Shown one piece after another: positions 44,501 to 53,671 of a stretch of DNA of 64,000 bases. The first letter of the stretch is position 1, and every line of letters starts with the position of its first letter. Below the pieces are notes generated by a model. It did not search any database. It was not told the DNA's origin and saw only the letters and a program-made list of their open reading frames with translations. Both the position numbers and the translations under genes were made by a program. The stretch is from NCBI GenBank assembly GCA_900208305.1, contig OAPG01000007.1, positions 124,001 to 188,000 on the forward strand, read 5' to 3'. The DNA comes from Melanopsichium pennsylvanicum. Taxonomy: Eukaryota > Basidiomycota > Ustilaginomycetes > Ustilaginales.

Positions 44501-45743
44501 AGTTCAATCGAATGTTGGGCAAGATCGATCCTCTTCCTTGGCAGGTAGTGGGTTTCGCTCGGGTGGAATCAGAACGAATAATCCAATGTCGCGCAGCCAG
44601 CTGGACGATCTGCTGAGTCGCATGGCTGAATCTGTGGGAATCTTGGGCTCCAAGGAGCAAGGTTCGTCGGCGAGTGGAGAGACGTGGTCCGACGTAGCCG
44701 CTTCGAATGATGCTCGCGTCCAGACCCCACTCATATCGACGGCCGCACGTGCGACTCAGATGGCTCCAATCTCACAGGCCCTCACACAGGCACAGGTTGC
44801 AGCCAGCGTAGGGAAAGGACGAGGAGGAAGCGCTTACAAGGAGGGCGACTTGACTGCTGATATTCCATCGAGTCGACTCTCGAGCCCAGGTGCGTTGAAC
44901 CGCGCTCTGTCTGGCGAGACTGGATTGCGATCTCGTAGCGCAGTTGGACATCAGGTGCGCGCGTACGGAACGACTTCAACTCGACCAGTCGGTGGCTCTG
45001 TTGGCGCCGACCGGGCAGGTCCGACGTCGATTGTTGTCGCCGGGCCGGCAACCTCTTCCACTGCAGCCTTGAATCCCAACAGACTTGTGGACTACGAAGC
45101 GGAGGGAGACCTCATGTTTAAAGTGGACGGACAGGCCGAGTACGATCTTGAAGACGCGCTGCCGGGAGAGATGGAGATCGAAGCGACGGCGCGCACTGCC
45201 GACGGTTTGGCAGCATCGTTTGGTGGGGGAGTTGAAGGAGGGATGGGGGCAACTCTGCCTGTGGGTGCTTATCGCGAGGCTCGTCCCCACCACGACTGGC
45301 ATGGAGCAGCGAGATGGGAGCGTGAACGAGCGCTCAAAGCCGAGAGAAGACGTGCTGACGCAGAAATGTCACGCAACTTTGGACAAGAAGTGGGAGCGAG
45401 CACCCGAGGCCGAGGTGCGAGTCCTTGGAGAACCACTACTCACTCGCCAACAGCGACAGCAACGGTAACGGCAACGGCAGCAAGTGGGGGGATAGGTTTT
45501 AGAAGTAGCAGTTCAACAGCCAACCGACTGATGGGAGCAGGGTTGAGTTTGGGTGGTGGTGCCAACGGTGGCGATGGCGGTGATGGTAGAAGAGGGTATG
45601 GTGTAAGTGCGCCAAGTACACAGTTTCATTATCATGGCCATGCTCCAGCTCAGGGGCAAGCACAGACTGCTAGTGGGACTCAGAGCTATCCGGTTAGTAG
45701 GGACGAGTTGTACGAAGATGGAGATAATGCTGAGGAGGGCTGA
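41532..45743 (+). CDS. ATG13: Autophagy-related protein ATG13
   Basis: 1403 residues in one frame. After a Ser/Gln-rich start, residues about 70-290 form the ATG13 HORMA domain: KLDGVVYHFYTTTANLVIQS, KLSRWFGLQIPD, PHLIIDVMLDL, RRIVLERWRLQF and STFYKRSIAHFRVLFDLLTL. The remaining ~1100 residues are disordered and Ser/Ala/Gly-rich, with conserved short acidic-hydrophobic motifs EEIDDLARLLEARPAF (about 936) and QLDDLLSRMAESVGIL (about 1022), in the region where ATG13 contacts ATG1 and ATG17. ATG13 activates the ATG1 kinase on starvation and is phosphorylated by TORC1 when nutrients are ample. It is longer than yeast ATG13 (about 740 residues), as is usual for basidiomycetes. It is transcribed divergently from the securin-like gene. 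Confidence 0.92.
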   Translation: MQSQHHPSPQRRISSAHSHNPTSSSSVAAPDSAQHTETQHQYEAKDSIQTQSSQRHDSAQASSSAAASQLTKLDGVVYHFYTTTANLVIQSRLAHLRSALLTAPFDTDPRPASSTATTSQTKLSRWFGLQIPDSDLFREELRLWRSVTSMLGLDALDEDALQNLAPQPSIPHLIIDVMLDLSNVSDHHDILLLTNSSTGTSTRSRTTTSQLTETNSSRYCIDGRRPAEAPSAQRQSIPRRIVLERWRLQFHTYSPSNPSDLSTFYKRSIAHFRVLFDLLTLLPSNRLAAKIQALKSVPEMHSDASPQSLPSLSARKDTGSHDAEMTLGCRLSMALEHEPTQAATPGEIDVTQALPAEQGLEFAVADGASLPESGQSGQSGQSRSHGHYATHTFAPVASPIGHLETSVTYRRLTEFSVEDSESLRGANDIKIDLDEDYFRSPQLASAAPPKRSDRTEAPSSQSQTAVPASLDVDTAQNRDRQISTTHFPVLSQQRIGGISAARPATLAAHRSSPDSFQASTEENMPQSPANASVFSTSASGRQTAGLSSLRRTASNKSSLSLMGPANASGAPSSPALAAALSADPAFVIPSSVRRPSTSERRLRTISGLSSGRPSPPISPATATFELPEKGTSLPRSTSAAFSTSLADRSISTRTTSGFAAAAAPSSMGPPAQPRLSVSFSPSSPSPLAQQMPPQGSRGGPALAPNVSQSTSSFRSGSGSGLKSSMAGTGVLTTPSLRSVFQNYVYRSQNASTAPISRTPPTSTNVFAHGSYSPSSLGTGFRSSIRRNSSTNEAGSGYAFGASLTSSPAAAAAAAKPQMIKRYSTNFSYRQNRDRAGIYGSSLGSEASSSLGAGGEPSSYPRFGEAGGSLSSAYGRSWISRMEQRQGLGTGGAFARTSSLDDATAAATASAASRYRPISVTQTGGLTPSPRSHEEEIDDLARLLEARPAFSTSSKLISLRNERRNAPGLSSTPEEVGFARQGTKPGALTESVQSNVGQDRSSSLAGSGFRSGGIRTNNPMSRSQLDDLLSRMAESVGILGSKEQGSSASGETWSDVAASNDARVQTPLISTAARATQMAPISQALTQAQVAASVGKGRGGSAYKEGDLTADIPSSRLSSPGALNRALSGETGLRSRSAVGHQVRAYGTTSTRPVGGSVGADRAGPTSIVVAGPATSSTAALNPNRLVDYEAEGDLMFKVDGQAEYDLEDALPGEMEIEATARTADGLAASFGGGVEGGMGATLPVGAYREARPHHDWHGAARWERERALKAERRRADAEMSRNFGQEVGASTRGRGASPWRTTTHSPTATATVTATAASGGIGFRSSSSTANRLMGAGLSLGGGANGGDGGDGRRGYGVSAPSTQFHYHGHAPAQGQAQTASGTQSYPVSRDELYEDGDNAEEG

Positions 45744-46218
45744 GATAGTGCATTGTAAAACAGCAATCATACCACAACGATGGTTCCACTTTACCAACAT
45801 ACTGCATATCTCGATTGGGTCTGTGGATTGTGATCAAGTTTCAACGTTAACATGTTGTATATCATCCATCATGTACTGTGCATTGAGTAGAAACACTGCA
45901 CAAGAATGTGAGCGTGAGTGCGAGCGCGAGTGGGTTGGAGATGCTGACCATGTTGAGCGGGTGGGGGTGACGTGGCCCGCCATCCGAGAGCCAAAAGGAA
46001 GGGTGTTGTGAAGCGCGAATATCAATAATATGATAGTATACTCTGTTTGAGACAGGTTCGTTATTTTTTAGGGTTCAGTCCTTCTCGCGCACAGGCCCAA
46101 CACGCGGTCCCAAATGCGCTAGCCAAAGAAAAAGTGTGGTAATCCATCGCTTCTTCAGCATTCAGCCTCATCACCATCACCATTCAACACAAGTGGAAAA
46201 GCTTTACTTTTTGATATC
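45744..46218 (+). promoter_or_regulatory. Intergenic region between ATG13 and the SERP1/RAMP4-like gene
   Basis: About 475 bases containing the ATG13 3' UTR and the promoter of the next gene. There are AC/TG-rich and GAGCG-rich stretches but no clear TATA element at a normal distance. No CDS. Confidence 0.35.
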
Positions 46219-47024
46219 ATGGTAAGCCTTTTTATTCTACTCTCTTTTCCAAATAGAAGGGCTTTGGTGTCAATGTTACTCACAGCGTTTGCCTTCTTCC
46301 TCTCCTCTCCCTCTCTCTCTCTCTCGCTCTCCTTTAAACTGCGGGGATACAACAAATTTGTTCTACACACACCTCCTGCACTCACCATGGCTCATCGCTA
46401 CTCAAATGGAAAATACCTCTTGCTCCCTTGATATGGTCTTGAAATTACTCAATCTAACTCTCGGTCGACATAAACTTTAATCCCCATTTCTCTGCGACAT
46501 CAACTAAAACGATAACCGTTGTTTCTATCTCGACCTCAACCGACGTTTTAGCCTAATCGAATTGCGGCCAAGAACAATGCATTTGCGTTGGCAGCGAGAG
46601 AGAATGCTGGAAAACCGCGAATTCGTGCCAAAGACATTCCTGCTGAAGAAGCAGAGAACGAAACGCTCGAATCAAAAAAACAACGTCAAGTTAAAGGCAG
46701 AAATATTGTCAAACCAGCCAGAAAGGACAAACTCTCTTCTTCATCAACATCAGGTGCTGGTTTAAGGAACAACAAATTGGCTCTCGGTCTGATTGTTTTT
46801 GTCGTTATTGGCGGTGGTAAGTATACAGACACACACACACACACGCTTTCTTTTGTTTTCGTTAGACGACCATTTAAAGAAGGGAAAGAAGAGAGAAGGA
46901 GAGGAGGAGAGAATGAGAGAGACAGAGTTTCTGACTGACGACTTTTGGTTTCTTTTTTTTTGGTTGGGCTGTTTTGGATGGTTAAATCACAGTATTCTTC
47001 GAATTGATGCGCATGTTCTTGTAA
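46219..47024 (+). CDS. YSY6: Stress-associated ER membrane protein (SERP1/RAMP4, Ysy6-like), 3 exons
   Basis: Exons 46219-46221, 46552-46816 and 46993-47024, giving 99 residues. The first coding exon is only the ATG: GTAAGC starts at 46222 and a TTTTAG acceptor ends at 46551. Intron 2 runs from GTAAGT at 46817 to ACAG at 46992 and contains an AC repeat. The product starts MPNRIAAKNNAFALAAREN and ends LALGLIVFVVIGGVFFELM RMFL, a single C-terminal membrane helix with the GG-x-F/I-x-(E/Q)-L-(I/M) tail typical of RAMP4/Ysy6. These small tail-anchored proteins sit at the Sec61 translocon and stabilise membrane proteins under ER stress. The basic linker is longer than in yeast. The splice model is supported by restored family ends on both sides. 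Confidence 0.85.
46222..46551 (+). other. Intron 1 of the SERP1/RAMP4-like gene, directly after the ATG
   Basis: 330 bases, donor GTAAGCCTTT, acceptor CGTTTTAG. It is long compared with the other introns in the window (92-177 bases) and carries a (CT)n-rich stretch near 46308-46330. Confidence 0.75.
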
Positions 47025-47387
47025 GACACTTACACAAACACAAAACTTTCATATACACACTCAAATCCTTCTTTCCCCCTCGTTGAAAACGATTGCCAAT
47101 GTAAAATGGATGCATTGTTATTCTTGGTCATCTTGATACCAATTAAAGTAAAACAAGTTAGATTTTTCGACTGTCGCTGTGCGCAACGTCGCTTCATCCT
47201 CTTCTTTCCAATTCAGGTTTAGCAAGACTCTCTCGGAACTTGGCATTCGATATTTGTTCCTCTAAAGTTTCCCCATCGAACCTATAGCAGAACCACCAAG
47301 AATTCCCAAAGGTCACATGCCCATGCCGTAAAAACACCGACATGTGCAAACGTCGGTGATTAGGACTAAGTTACAGTTTTAATTTTT
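47025..47387. other. Convergent 3' intergenic region
   Basis: About 360 bases between the SERP1/RAMP4-like stop and the RRP40 stop. It is A/T-rich near 47090-47170 and 47370-47395. No CDS seen. Confidence 0.4.
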
Positions 47388-48563
47388 TTACAAATACTCC
47401 TGAACCAGACTCTTGATTTTTTTAGCATCCAAATTCGATGCTCTACACTTGAGCACTTGATCCGCATCTACATGCTCTCCATCATCCATCACCATTTGTT
47501 CACCACCATTCTTGCTAGGGTTGAGAAAAGAAGAGTGAGAGGTGATATCGGAATCCGCGGCTTGTAAAACTTTTCCTACAGCAATCACGTGTTTTACATG
47601 GTTAGCTCTAACCCATACAGCGCCATTGGCACCTATGGCTGCTTCGAATGGAAAATATGTTGCCACTTCTTTAAGCAATCCGTGCTTTGGTCGTAAAAGA
47701 CTGCCAAACAATTACAACAACATAAAGGATCAAAACAAGGTAGAGTTCAATTGTCAGCAATCATTTGAGTAACACCCCCTTTTTTTATTTTTTTTATCAA
47801 GGGTACGAGGGTATGGGATGGGGTTGAGAGAGCATACCTTCTTGCCAAACCAATGGAACAATGGAACAAATGCGCATGACCGTTTCTCTCACCCCTTTGA
47901 TCTGTCACTTTCAACTGTCCAAACCCATCCGCTTTACCCGTGACGCTATTCACACAAGTCAATTCGGGGTCGGTGAATCGATCTGCAGAGACCACTTTGG
48001 CATATACCAATGCACCGATGCCAAGGTTGGGCTTGTGACGTTTGGTAGCACCTTCAAAACTGAGTGCGGGAAGTGTAGCGCTGTGGGCGGAAAAGAGGGT
48101 AGTGGTGTAGGATTCAGCGCTGCGGTTGGTGATTTGTGTGATTACCGCATCGTTGGGTGCAGGCACGTACTGTAACGTAAAAAAATTCCAAGCAGACAGA
48201 GAATAATGAAGCAATTTAAAAGAAAATGAGTAAAGGTGATGCAACTTGAGCGTCGACAATCAGGGTGATGAAATCGAAAAGAGGTTTGCGGGTAAAAGAT
48301 GGAGGAGAGAGGTAATGAATGGGGGAAAGACTTACTCTGTTGGTATTTGTTTCGATCCAAAACACCTGTTCAGCATCCTTCTTTTTGGGTGCTGCTGATG
48401 TGGTTGATGATGGATCAATATGGCCTAACGCACCCGATCGAATGGCTGTGAGCGAGGGATTCGAGTTAGAGTTGTTGTTGGGTGTGGGTAAAAGACCTGG
48501 ACCTAACTTTACGGCTGAAGTCGAAGCCATAGATACCACATCGCCTGGAAGAACGATGGTCAT
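47388..48563 (-). CDS. RRP40: Exosome complex RNA-binding subunit RRP40 (EXOSC3), 3 exons
   Basis: Exons on the minus strand: 48563-48336, 48169-47838 and 47700-47388; 290 residues. Donors are GTAAGT (48335) and GTATGC (47837); acceptors TTACAG (ends 48170) and TTGGCAG (ends 47701). Exon 1 has the N-terminal domain TIVLPGDVVSM, LGPGLL and an insertion rich in Asn/Ser. The exon 1-2 junction gives RYVPAPNDAVITQI, the start of the S1 domain. SFEGATKRHKPNLGIGALVY and DPELTC are signature RRP40 blocks. Exon 3 completes GLARSLLRPKHGLL and the KH-like domain FPFEAAIGANGAVWVRA. RRP40 is one of three cap subunits of the RNA exosome, acting in nuclear and cytoplasmic 3'-5' RNA processing. It is transcribed away from the carrier gene at 49230. 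Confidence 0.94.
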
Positions 48564-49229
48564 GGTTTGATCTATCTTGTTCCCACTATAGTCTTGGTAG
48601 AGTGGAATAAAGATGAGAAAACAAAAGCCACAGCCAAAAGTGTTTGTAGTTGTTATTGTTGTCCGAGAGTGCAACGGTGCTAGGATCCAGGAGTGAAAGG
48701 CGAGTAAAGCTAGTTCCAAAATGGCTAGATATCTCAGAATTGCCTGTGTCAAATTGATGTCCCCTATATGAGAGTCAAGACGTGCTCAAACGAAAGCTAG
48801 TAGGTGATGGTAAAGTAGAAGTAGATGTGTATGGTGTGAAGTAATGTGGAGTAGTGTGAGAGTTATACAAAGCACCCAAATTAATTAACTGTACTGTACT
48901 TACATATAAAACCCAAAATTCTCTCAAAGCAAGCGCAAAAAACTCCTATCGTCCGGATCAACAGCGGTAAAAACAACGGCAAAAAAAGAACAAAAAACAA
49001 AAAAAAAAAAAACAGCATTGCGAGTCAGCAAGGAAAATATGCACTTTCAGAAAAAAGCTTAGTTCGAGGTACGTAAAGTAAATTTTACGGTATTGGACCC
49101 TGATCGCGTGCATCGTCTCCTTAACTTCAACACTACCACCCTCACCCTTTTTCTCTTCGATACAGAATTCTATCCTGCTCGAAAACTTGGCTAGCGTTCG
49201 AAAAGATAAGCCATCTTTTGATTTCAAGT
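48564..49229. promoter_or_regulatory. Divergent promoter of RRP40 and the YMC-type carrier
   Basis: About 670 bases. A doubled motif ACTGTACTGTACTT at about 48888-48901 contains a TACTGTAC octamer (48892-48899) and is followed by CATATAAAACC. An A-rich tract lies at 48985-49012. No CDS. Confidence 0.4.
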
Positions 49230-50174
49230 ATGGCCGAACTCAACACCCTACCCGAGGATCCCCTGTTGTCCTCCACACAACGCACATCTTACCTCTCTCA
49301 GGGTCATAAAGATGTACTCGCTGGAACGTTTGGAGGAATTGCACAAGTCCTTGTTGGACAACCATTGGACATTATCAAAGTTAGACTTCAAACGTCACCT
49401 CCTGGAACCTACACTGGTATGGTTGATTGTGCCACTCGTATCGTAACCAACGAAGGACCTCTCGCTTTTTATAAAGGTACCTTGACACCTTTGCTCGGTG
49501 TAGGTGCTTGTGTTAGTATTCAATTCGGTGTGGTTGAGTCTCTCAAACGATACTTTTCTTCTTCCAACAAGAGTCAAGGAAAAGGCCAAGGCTTGAGTTA
49601 TGGTCAATTTTATTTGGCAGGTGGAATCGCAGGTGTTGCCAACTCTTTTGTCGCAGGACCAGTTGAACATGTTAGGATTCGTCTTCAAACTCAACCTTTT
49701 CCACCACTTTATCGTGGTCCAGTGGACTGTATTCGTCAAATTACAACTCAATCCGGTTTGTTCAACGGCGTGTTTCGTGGACAAATCCCTACTTTTGCCA
49801 GAGAATTTCATGGAATGGGAATGTATTTTTTGACCTACGAAGCTTTGGTACAATACAAACTCGAAAAAGATAACCTGAAAAGAGATCAATTGCCAAATAC
49901 TTACGCCATGTTCGCAGGTGCAATGGCAGGTTACGGTCTTTGGCTAACCGCATACCCAGCAGATATCATAAAAAGCAAACTTCAAACCGATTCACTCAAC
50001 CCAAACCAGAGAAGGTACAAAGGTACATTGGATTGCATCAAACAAACGTTGAAACAGGATGGAGTCAAAGGACTCTTCAGAGGTCTTTTGCCAACCTTGG
50101 TCAGAAGTCCCTTTGCAAACGCTGCCACTTTCGTTGCTTTCGAATGGGCAGCCAGAAACCTCAAGAATGTATAA
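49230..50174 (+). CDS. YMC1: Mitochondrial carrier family protein, YMC1/YMC2-like
   Basis: 314 residues, the usual length for the SLC25 family, from ATG 49230 (MAELNTLPEDP). Three repeats each carry the carrier signature: QPLDIIKVRLQT, GPVEHVRIRLQT (a Glu in place of Asp) and YPADIIKSKLQT. The block KDVLAGTFGGIAQVLVGQPL with YKGTLTPLLGVGACVSIQFG closely matches the YMC1/YMC2 and carnitine/acylcarnitine-carrier subgroup. GQIPTFAREFHGMGMYF in repeat 2 supports it. YMC carriers of the inner mitochondrial membrane are linked to glutamate/glycine and oleate metabolism in yeast; the exact substrate cannot be read from sequence. The gene is intronless, unlike its RRP40 neighbour. Confidence 0.9.
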   Translation: MAELNTLPEDPLLSSTQRTSYLSQGHKDVLAGTFGGIAQVLVGQPLDIIKVRLQTSPPGTYTGMVDCATRIVTNEGPLAFYKGTLTPLLGVGACVSIQFGVVESLKRYFSSSNKSQGKGQGLSYGQFYLAGGIAGVANSFVAGPVEHVRIRLQTQPFPPLYRGPVDCIRQITTQSGLFNGVFRGQIPTFAREFHGMGMYFLTYEALVQYKLEKDNLKRDQLPNTYAMFAGAMAGYGLWLTAYPADIIKSKLQTDSLNPNQRRYKGTLDCIKQTLKQDGVKGLFRGLLPTLVRSPFANAATFVAFEWAARNLKNV

Positions 50175-50867
50175 AAAGAAAAAAGAAAAAAGAATTAACA
50201 CCACTTTATTCTATTCTCTCTCATAAACACACCCAAAGAGTCTTAAATACAGTCACCATCAAAGGTCAAACATGTACACTTACATACCATACAAAGTACA
50301 TTCAAGTTTCGAAACCACATCAGTCGCACTCTGTTTCGTCGATTGTAGAACGCACATCTATTAAAGCATGAACCCTACACAACCATATGTGATCTTGGTA
50401 TTGTTCAACAAATACCCTCATGGCAAGGCTGAGACGACAGAGAAAGCGCAAAGTGCGACAAGATTTGCAAGGGTGGAGACCATGACAGAGAAAGCAAAAG
50501 AAGCAGGTTTTGAGCGGGTGACAGGGAAACAAAACAGACAAGTAAAACCCCGATCCCGGTGAAATGATGGACCCGACACCAACACGACAATGACAATGAC
50601 AATGACAACAAGCAAAAAGCAAAAAGCAACAGACAGGATACAGAGGGGAATAAGACCAAACGGCGGCAACAATACAAAAGAGAAAAAAAGAAGAAAAAGG
50701 GAAGAAAGATAAAAGCAGGATGTGGGAGGATGCCTTGACGGCAAATTGAGCGAATGTAATGTCCACGGAGAGCGATGACCGTGAACAAGAGCGAGCACAG
50801 GACGGAGCACTTCAAAGTCAACCAAATAGCCGAGAGTGATGCAAATCATCAAAACAGAATGAGAGCA
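50175..50867. other. Convergent intergenic region with a short tandem repeat
   Basis: About 690 bases between the carrier stop and the stop of the uncharacterised protein. Tandem GACAAT units lie near 50585-50612, followed by AGCAAAA units. Minus-strand open frames here are long hydrophobic low-complexity readings of A/G-rich DNA and are not credible genes. Confidence 0.45.
50585..50612. repeat. GACAAT tandem repeat, about four copies
   Basis: GACAAT is repeated about four times head to tail and is followed by two AGCAAAA units. Simple-sequence repeat in non-coding DNA. Confidence 0.8.
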
Positions 50868-52226
50868 TTACTCCTCCTCCACGTCCATCGTACTACTCCT
50901 CACACTAGCGTTCGAGTTGGCGCTGACCAACATCGGCCCACGCAAAAGGGTCGGACTGGCCAATCCCATCTCGTGATCGTCATCAACTTCCTGCTCTACA
51001 CTCCCTTCCAAAACATCGACCACCGATCTCTGCTTGTCACTCGCTGCCATGGCTAAAGTCATTCGAGCATGCAGCGTGCATCCTCCAGCACGACTGCCAT
51101 CGCGGTGGATGGTGAGGTAGCGCTCGAAAGGGTTTCGGGTCATCTTGCGCGGGATCGGCGAGGTGGGCATTGGTGCAAGTGGAAGACCCATCTTTCGAGG
51201 CTGACGGTCAGGGTAATTAGGTGGTTCAACGTCGAGGAGTGTGGAGAAGGAAGGTGAGGGGCACGGCGAAGGAGAAGCGGACGGGCTGCGAGATTGACTC
51301 TCGGACAGAGAAGGCGAAGGTGCCATAGAGGCGGATGCGACGATGGGCAGAGCAGGCGGAGACGAAAACGAGAGGGGAAGCTGAGCGGAAGCCGAAGCTG
51401 CGGCGGTGATGCGCTGTTGGGAAGGGGAGATGGGCGATAGGATTAGGCCAGAGTCTCGGGCTTGAGCGTCAGGAGAAGTGGGACCAATCGTGGGGGTGGA
51501 TCGAGGCTCGCTTTCGTTCTCGGGCTGCATCTGACGGCAAACAACAGACTGCGCATGATCCTTGCTCTTGGTGGGAGTGCGATCCACATCCATCCTGCAT
51601 GAGCCAGAGGTGGCGGGGGGAGATGCAATAGGAGATGCCAGCATGGGCTCGTCAGTCTGGACAGCATTGTCTGCGACTTGTGTCGAGCCTTCCGACATGG
51701 AAGCATCGGCAGCAGCAACGATCATGGCTGAGCACGTCAAAGCGCTGTCTCGGGAATCCATACGAGAAACAGGTCGGTTAGGCATACCGTCTCTAGACGC
51801 AGCTTGGGTTCGCGGAGGTGGAGAGACGGGCGAGATGCCCAGTCCGAGAGGCCAATCAGTGGCGGTAGGCAGCGTCGGAGCAATGCAAGGCGAGACGTTG
51901 CTGTTGAAATGCGCAGCGGTATGGCTTGGAGTCTTTGAACGTGAGTAGGGATGGCCGACCAGTCTTGGATTGCATGTGGCCTGCGACTGCGCCATGGAAC
52001 TGGCTGGAGACGCAGCCCGCTGAGCGGATGACTCCTTGTTCACATCGTTGGATTGAGCCGATGCCGCGACACCCGAGGTTGAAGCAGTGCGAGACGAGCG
52101 CGAGCGAGAGTGATGATGATGTCGTCGGGCTACGAGTGCGATTGGGCGACGAGGCGTGGGAGCCACCAACAACAAAGAAGGTGGTTTTAAAGCGTGACTA
52201 GCAGCGTGGGTATCGGTTTGCGACAT
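50868..52226 (-). CDS. Uncharacterised Ser/Pro-rich disordered protein
   Basis: 452 residues from ATG 52226 (MSQTDTHAASHALKPPSLLL). I do not recognise a family. The N-terminus has a His/Arg/Ser-rich basic patch (RRHHHHSRSRSSR, about residues 34-46) that may be a nuclear signal. The middle is Ser/Pro/Ala-rich with many SP and TP sites (SPSASPSPCPSPSFS). The region most likely to be conserved is near residues 335-385: DVEPPNYPDRQPRKMGLPLA, PIPRKMTRNPFERYLTIHRD, followed by HARMTLAMAASDKQR. The C-terminus is acidic (TMDVEEE). Many proline-directed sites suggest control by CDK or MAP kinase; this is inference. The ORF length supports a real gene. Confidence 0.65.
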   Translation of the reverse strand: MSQTDTHAASHALKPPSLLLVAPTPRRPIALVARRHHHHSRSRSSRTASTSGVAASAQSNDVNKESSAQRAASPASSMAQSQATCNPRLVGHPYSRSKTPSHTAAHFNSNVSPCIAPTLPTATDWPLGLGISPVSPPPRTQAASRDGMPNRPVSRMDSRDSALTCSAMIVAAADASMSEGSTQVADNAVQTDEPMLASPIASPPATSGSCRMDVDRTPTKSKDHAQSVVCRQMQPENESEPRSTPTIGPTSPDAQARDSGLILSPISPSQQRITAAASASAQLPLSFSSPPALPIVASASMAPSPSLSESQSRSPSASPSPCPSPSFSTLLDVEPPNYPDRQPRKMGLPLAPMPTSPIPRKMTRNPFERYLTIHRDGSRAGGCTLHARMTLAMAASDKQRSVVDVLEGSVEQEVDDDHEMGLASPTLLRGPMLVSANSNASVRSSTMDVEEE

Positions 52227-53671
52227 GTTGTCTTGAGTAGTGTCGGGAAGGCCGATGCGGAAGAGCCGATGACGGTTGTTTCGTGCTGGACTTCAATTAA
52301 ATCCAGTACGTGCTATCAGCGTATGGCGATCAAATGGGATATAGCGAGAGAATCAACAATGGGGTCAAAGTAGCGGGGTGGGATAGGAACAAGGCGAGAG
52401 AGCTGCTTTGTAGTTGCTCTTGTTGTCGGTGGAGTTGATGACGATAGGTCAGGACTAAGCGTTCAGGTGGCATGTGAGAAGGAGAGGAAAAGCAATAGTG
52501 GGCAAGATGATGACAGGCTGAGGGTTGATGAGCAGGATCGACATTATTAAGTGGGATCCTCTTGCCGAAAGACAACGCACGCAACGGCAGCGGAGTTTGA
52601 GTCTGCCTGCCTAATTTCATCAGGGTCAAAATTGACAGGATTCGAGGCCTTAGACGCAGAGAAGCACGGGAAGTCCAGCACTGTCCAGAGACGCACGGGT
52701 TCGCTCGGTGGGACATTTGACGAATCGAAAGTCTGTTCTTCTATCGGTCTGTGGGTCTGCACGTCGGTCAGCTGCTTCGATGCGCGCGGGGGAAGGGAAG
52801 CCGAACAGCGCGGTACAGTTGAGAGGGACATCAGCAGCTCCCTGTCTCTTTTCGCTTCTGACCCTTCTCATGCGTTTGAGCTCTGTTGATTGCTTTTTTC
52901 GAATTTAGCTTCACTGTGCGCTGTCTTTTCAAGGCAGCCCCGAGATCAAATTTGGCAGTCTGTTGCCATTATTTATGTAGCTAGGACGTGTCAGGAACCC
53001 ACATCTGCACGCCTCAGCCGCTCTTTGCTGGAGTGCGAAAACCGCTGAATTCGGATTACTGTACAAAGCGACTGACACGCGCCAAGAAAATTTTCAGAGT
53101 TGAATTTCATTCGGTAAATTTACAGCACACATCTAAGCAGCAGTAGAGATGCACACGCCTCTTCGCCGGAAGCCTGGCTCGGCGTCATCATCTCGATGTT
53201 AGCCAGCCAACGCACTCTCACTTCCTTCACAAAGTCTTGTTACGGTCACTTCGACCCCTCTTTCATGATCACGCACTAGTAGCCCTGTCTATTCGGATTA
53301 GTTCTCATAAATCAAGAATGGGAGATTCGGCTTGACCTTGACTGGACGACGTGCGCTATCTGACTACTCGGCTGAAAATTCCTCACAACTTGCTCTTGGT
53401 ACTTGTGCAGTTGGGTGCAAACGACGATCGGCCCCTATTCCAGCAAAAAAGAGGATAGTTGACAAACAAGAAGAGCGTGGTGAGAATCACTCCATTCACG
53501 ACAGAACAACGCACAATCACAAAAGCCATCAAAACCAGTTTGCAGTGACAAGCAGGTCTGCAAGCAAGAGCGCCATAACTGCAGCAGCTGTTGCAAATTG
53601 CTCCGCGGTGTTCATAATGTCCCTTGGATCCTTCCTTGCGACAAAGCATTTTGTGGTAGACGGTCCAACAT
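52227..53671. promoter_or_regulatory. Upstream region of the uncharacterised protein
   Basis: About 1.45 kb between two minus-strand genes. A TACTGTAC octamer is at 53057-53064, within an A/T-rich stretch (52900-53130). Several 60-140-codon frames on both strands lack similarity or start context and are not called. Confidence 0.4.

Noticed and set aside
50320..50852. Minus-strand hydrophobic frames of 138-148 codons that look like membrane proteins
   Set aside because: All three minus frames are open because the DNA is A/G-rich low complexity; the hydrophobicity is a reading of CTT/TTC/TTT codons.
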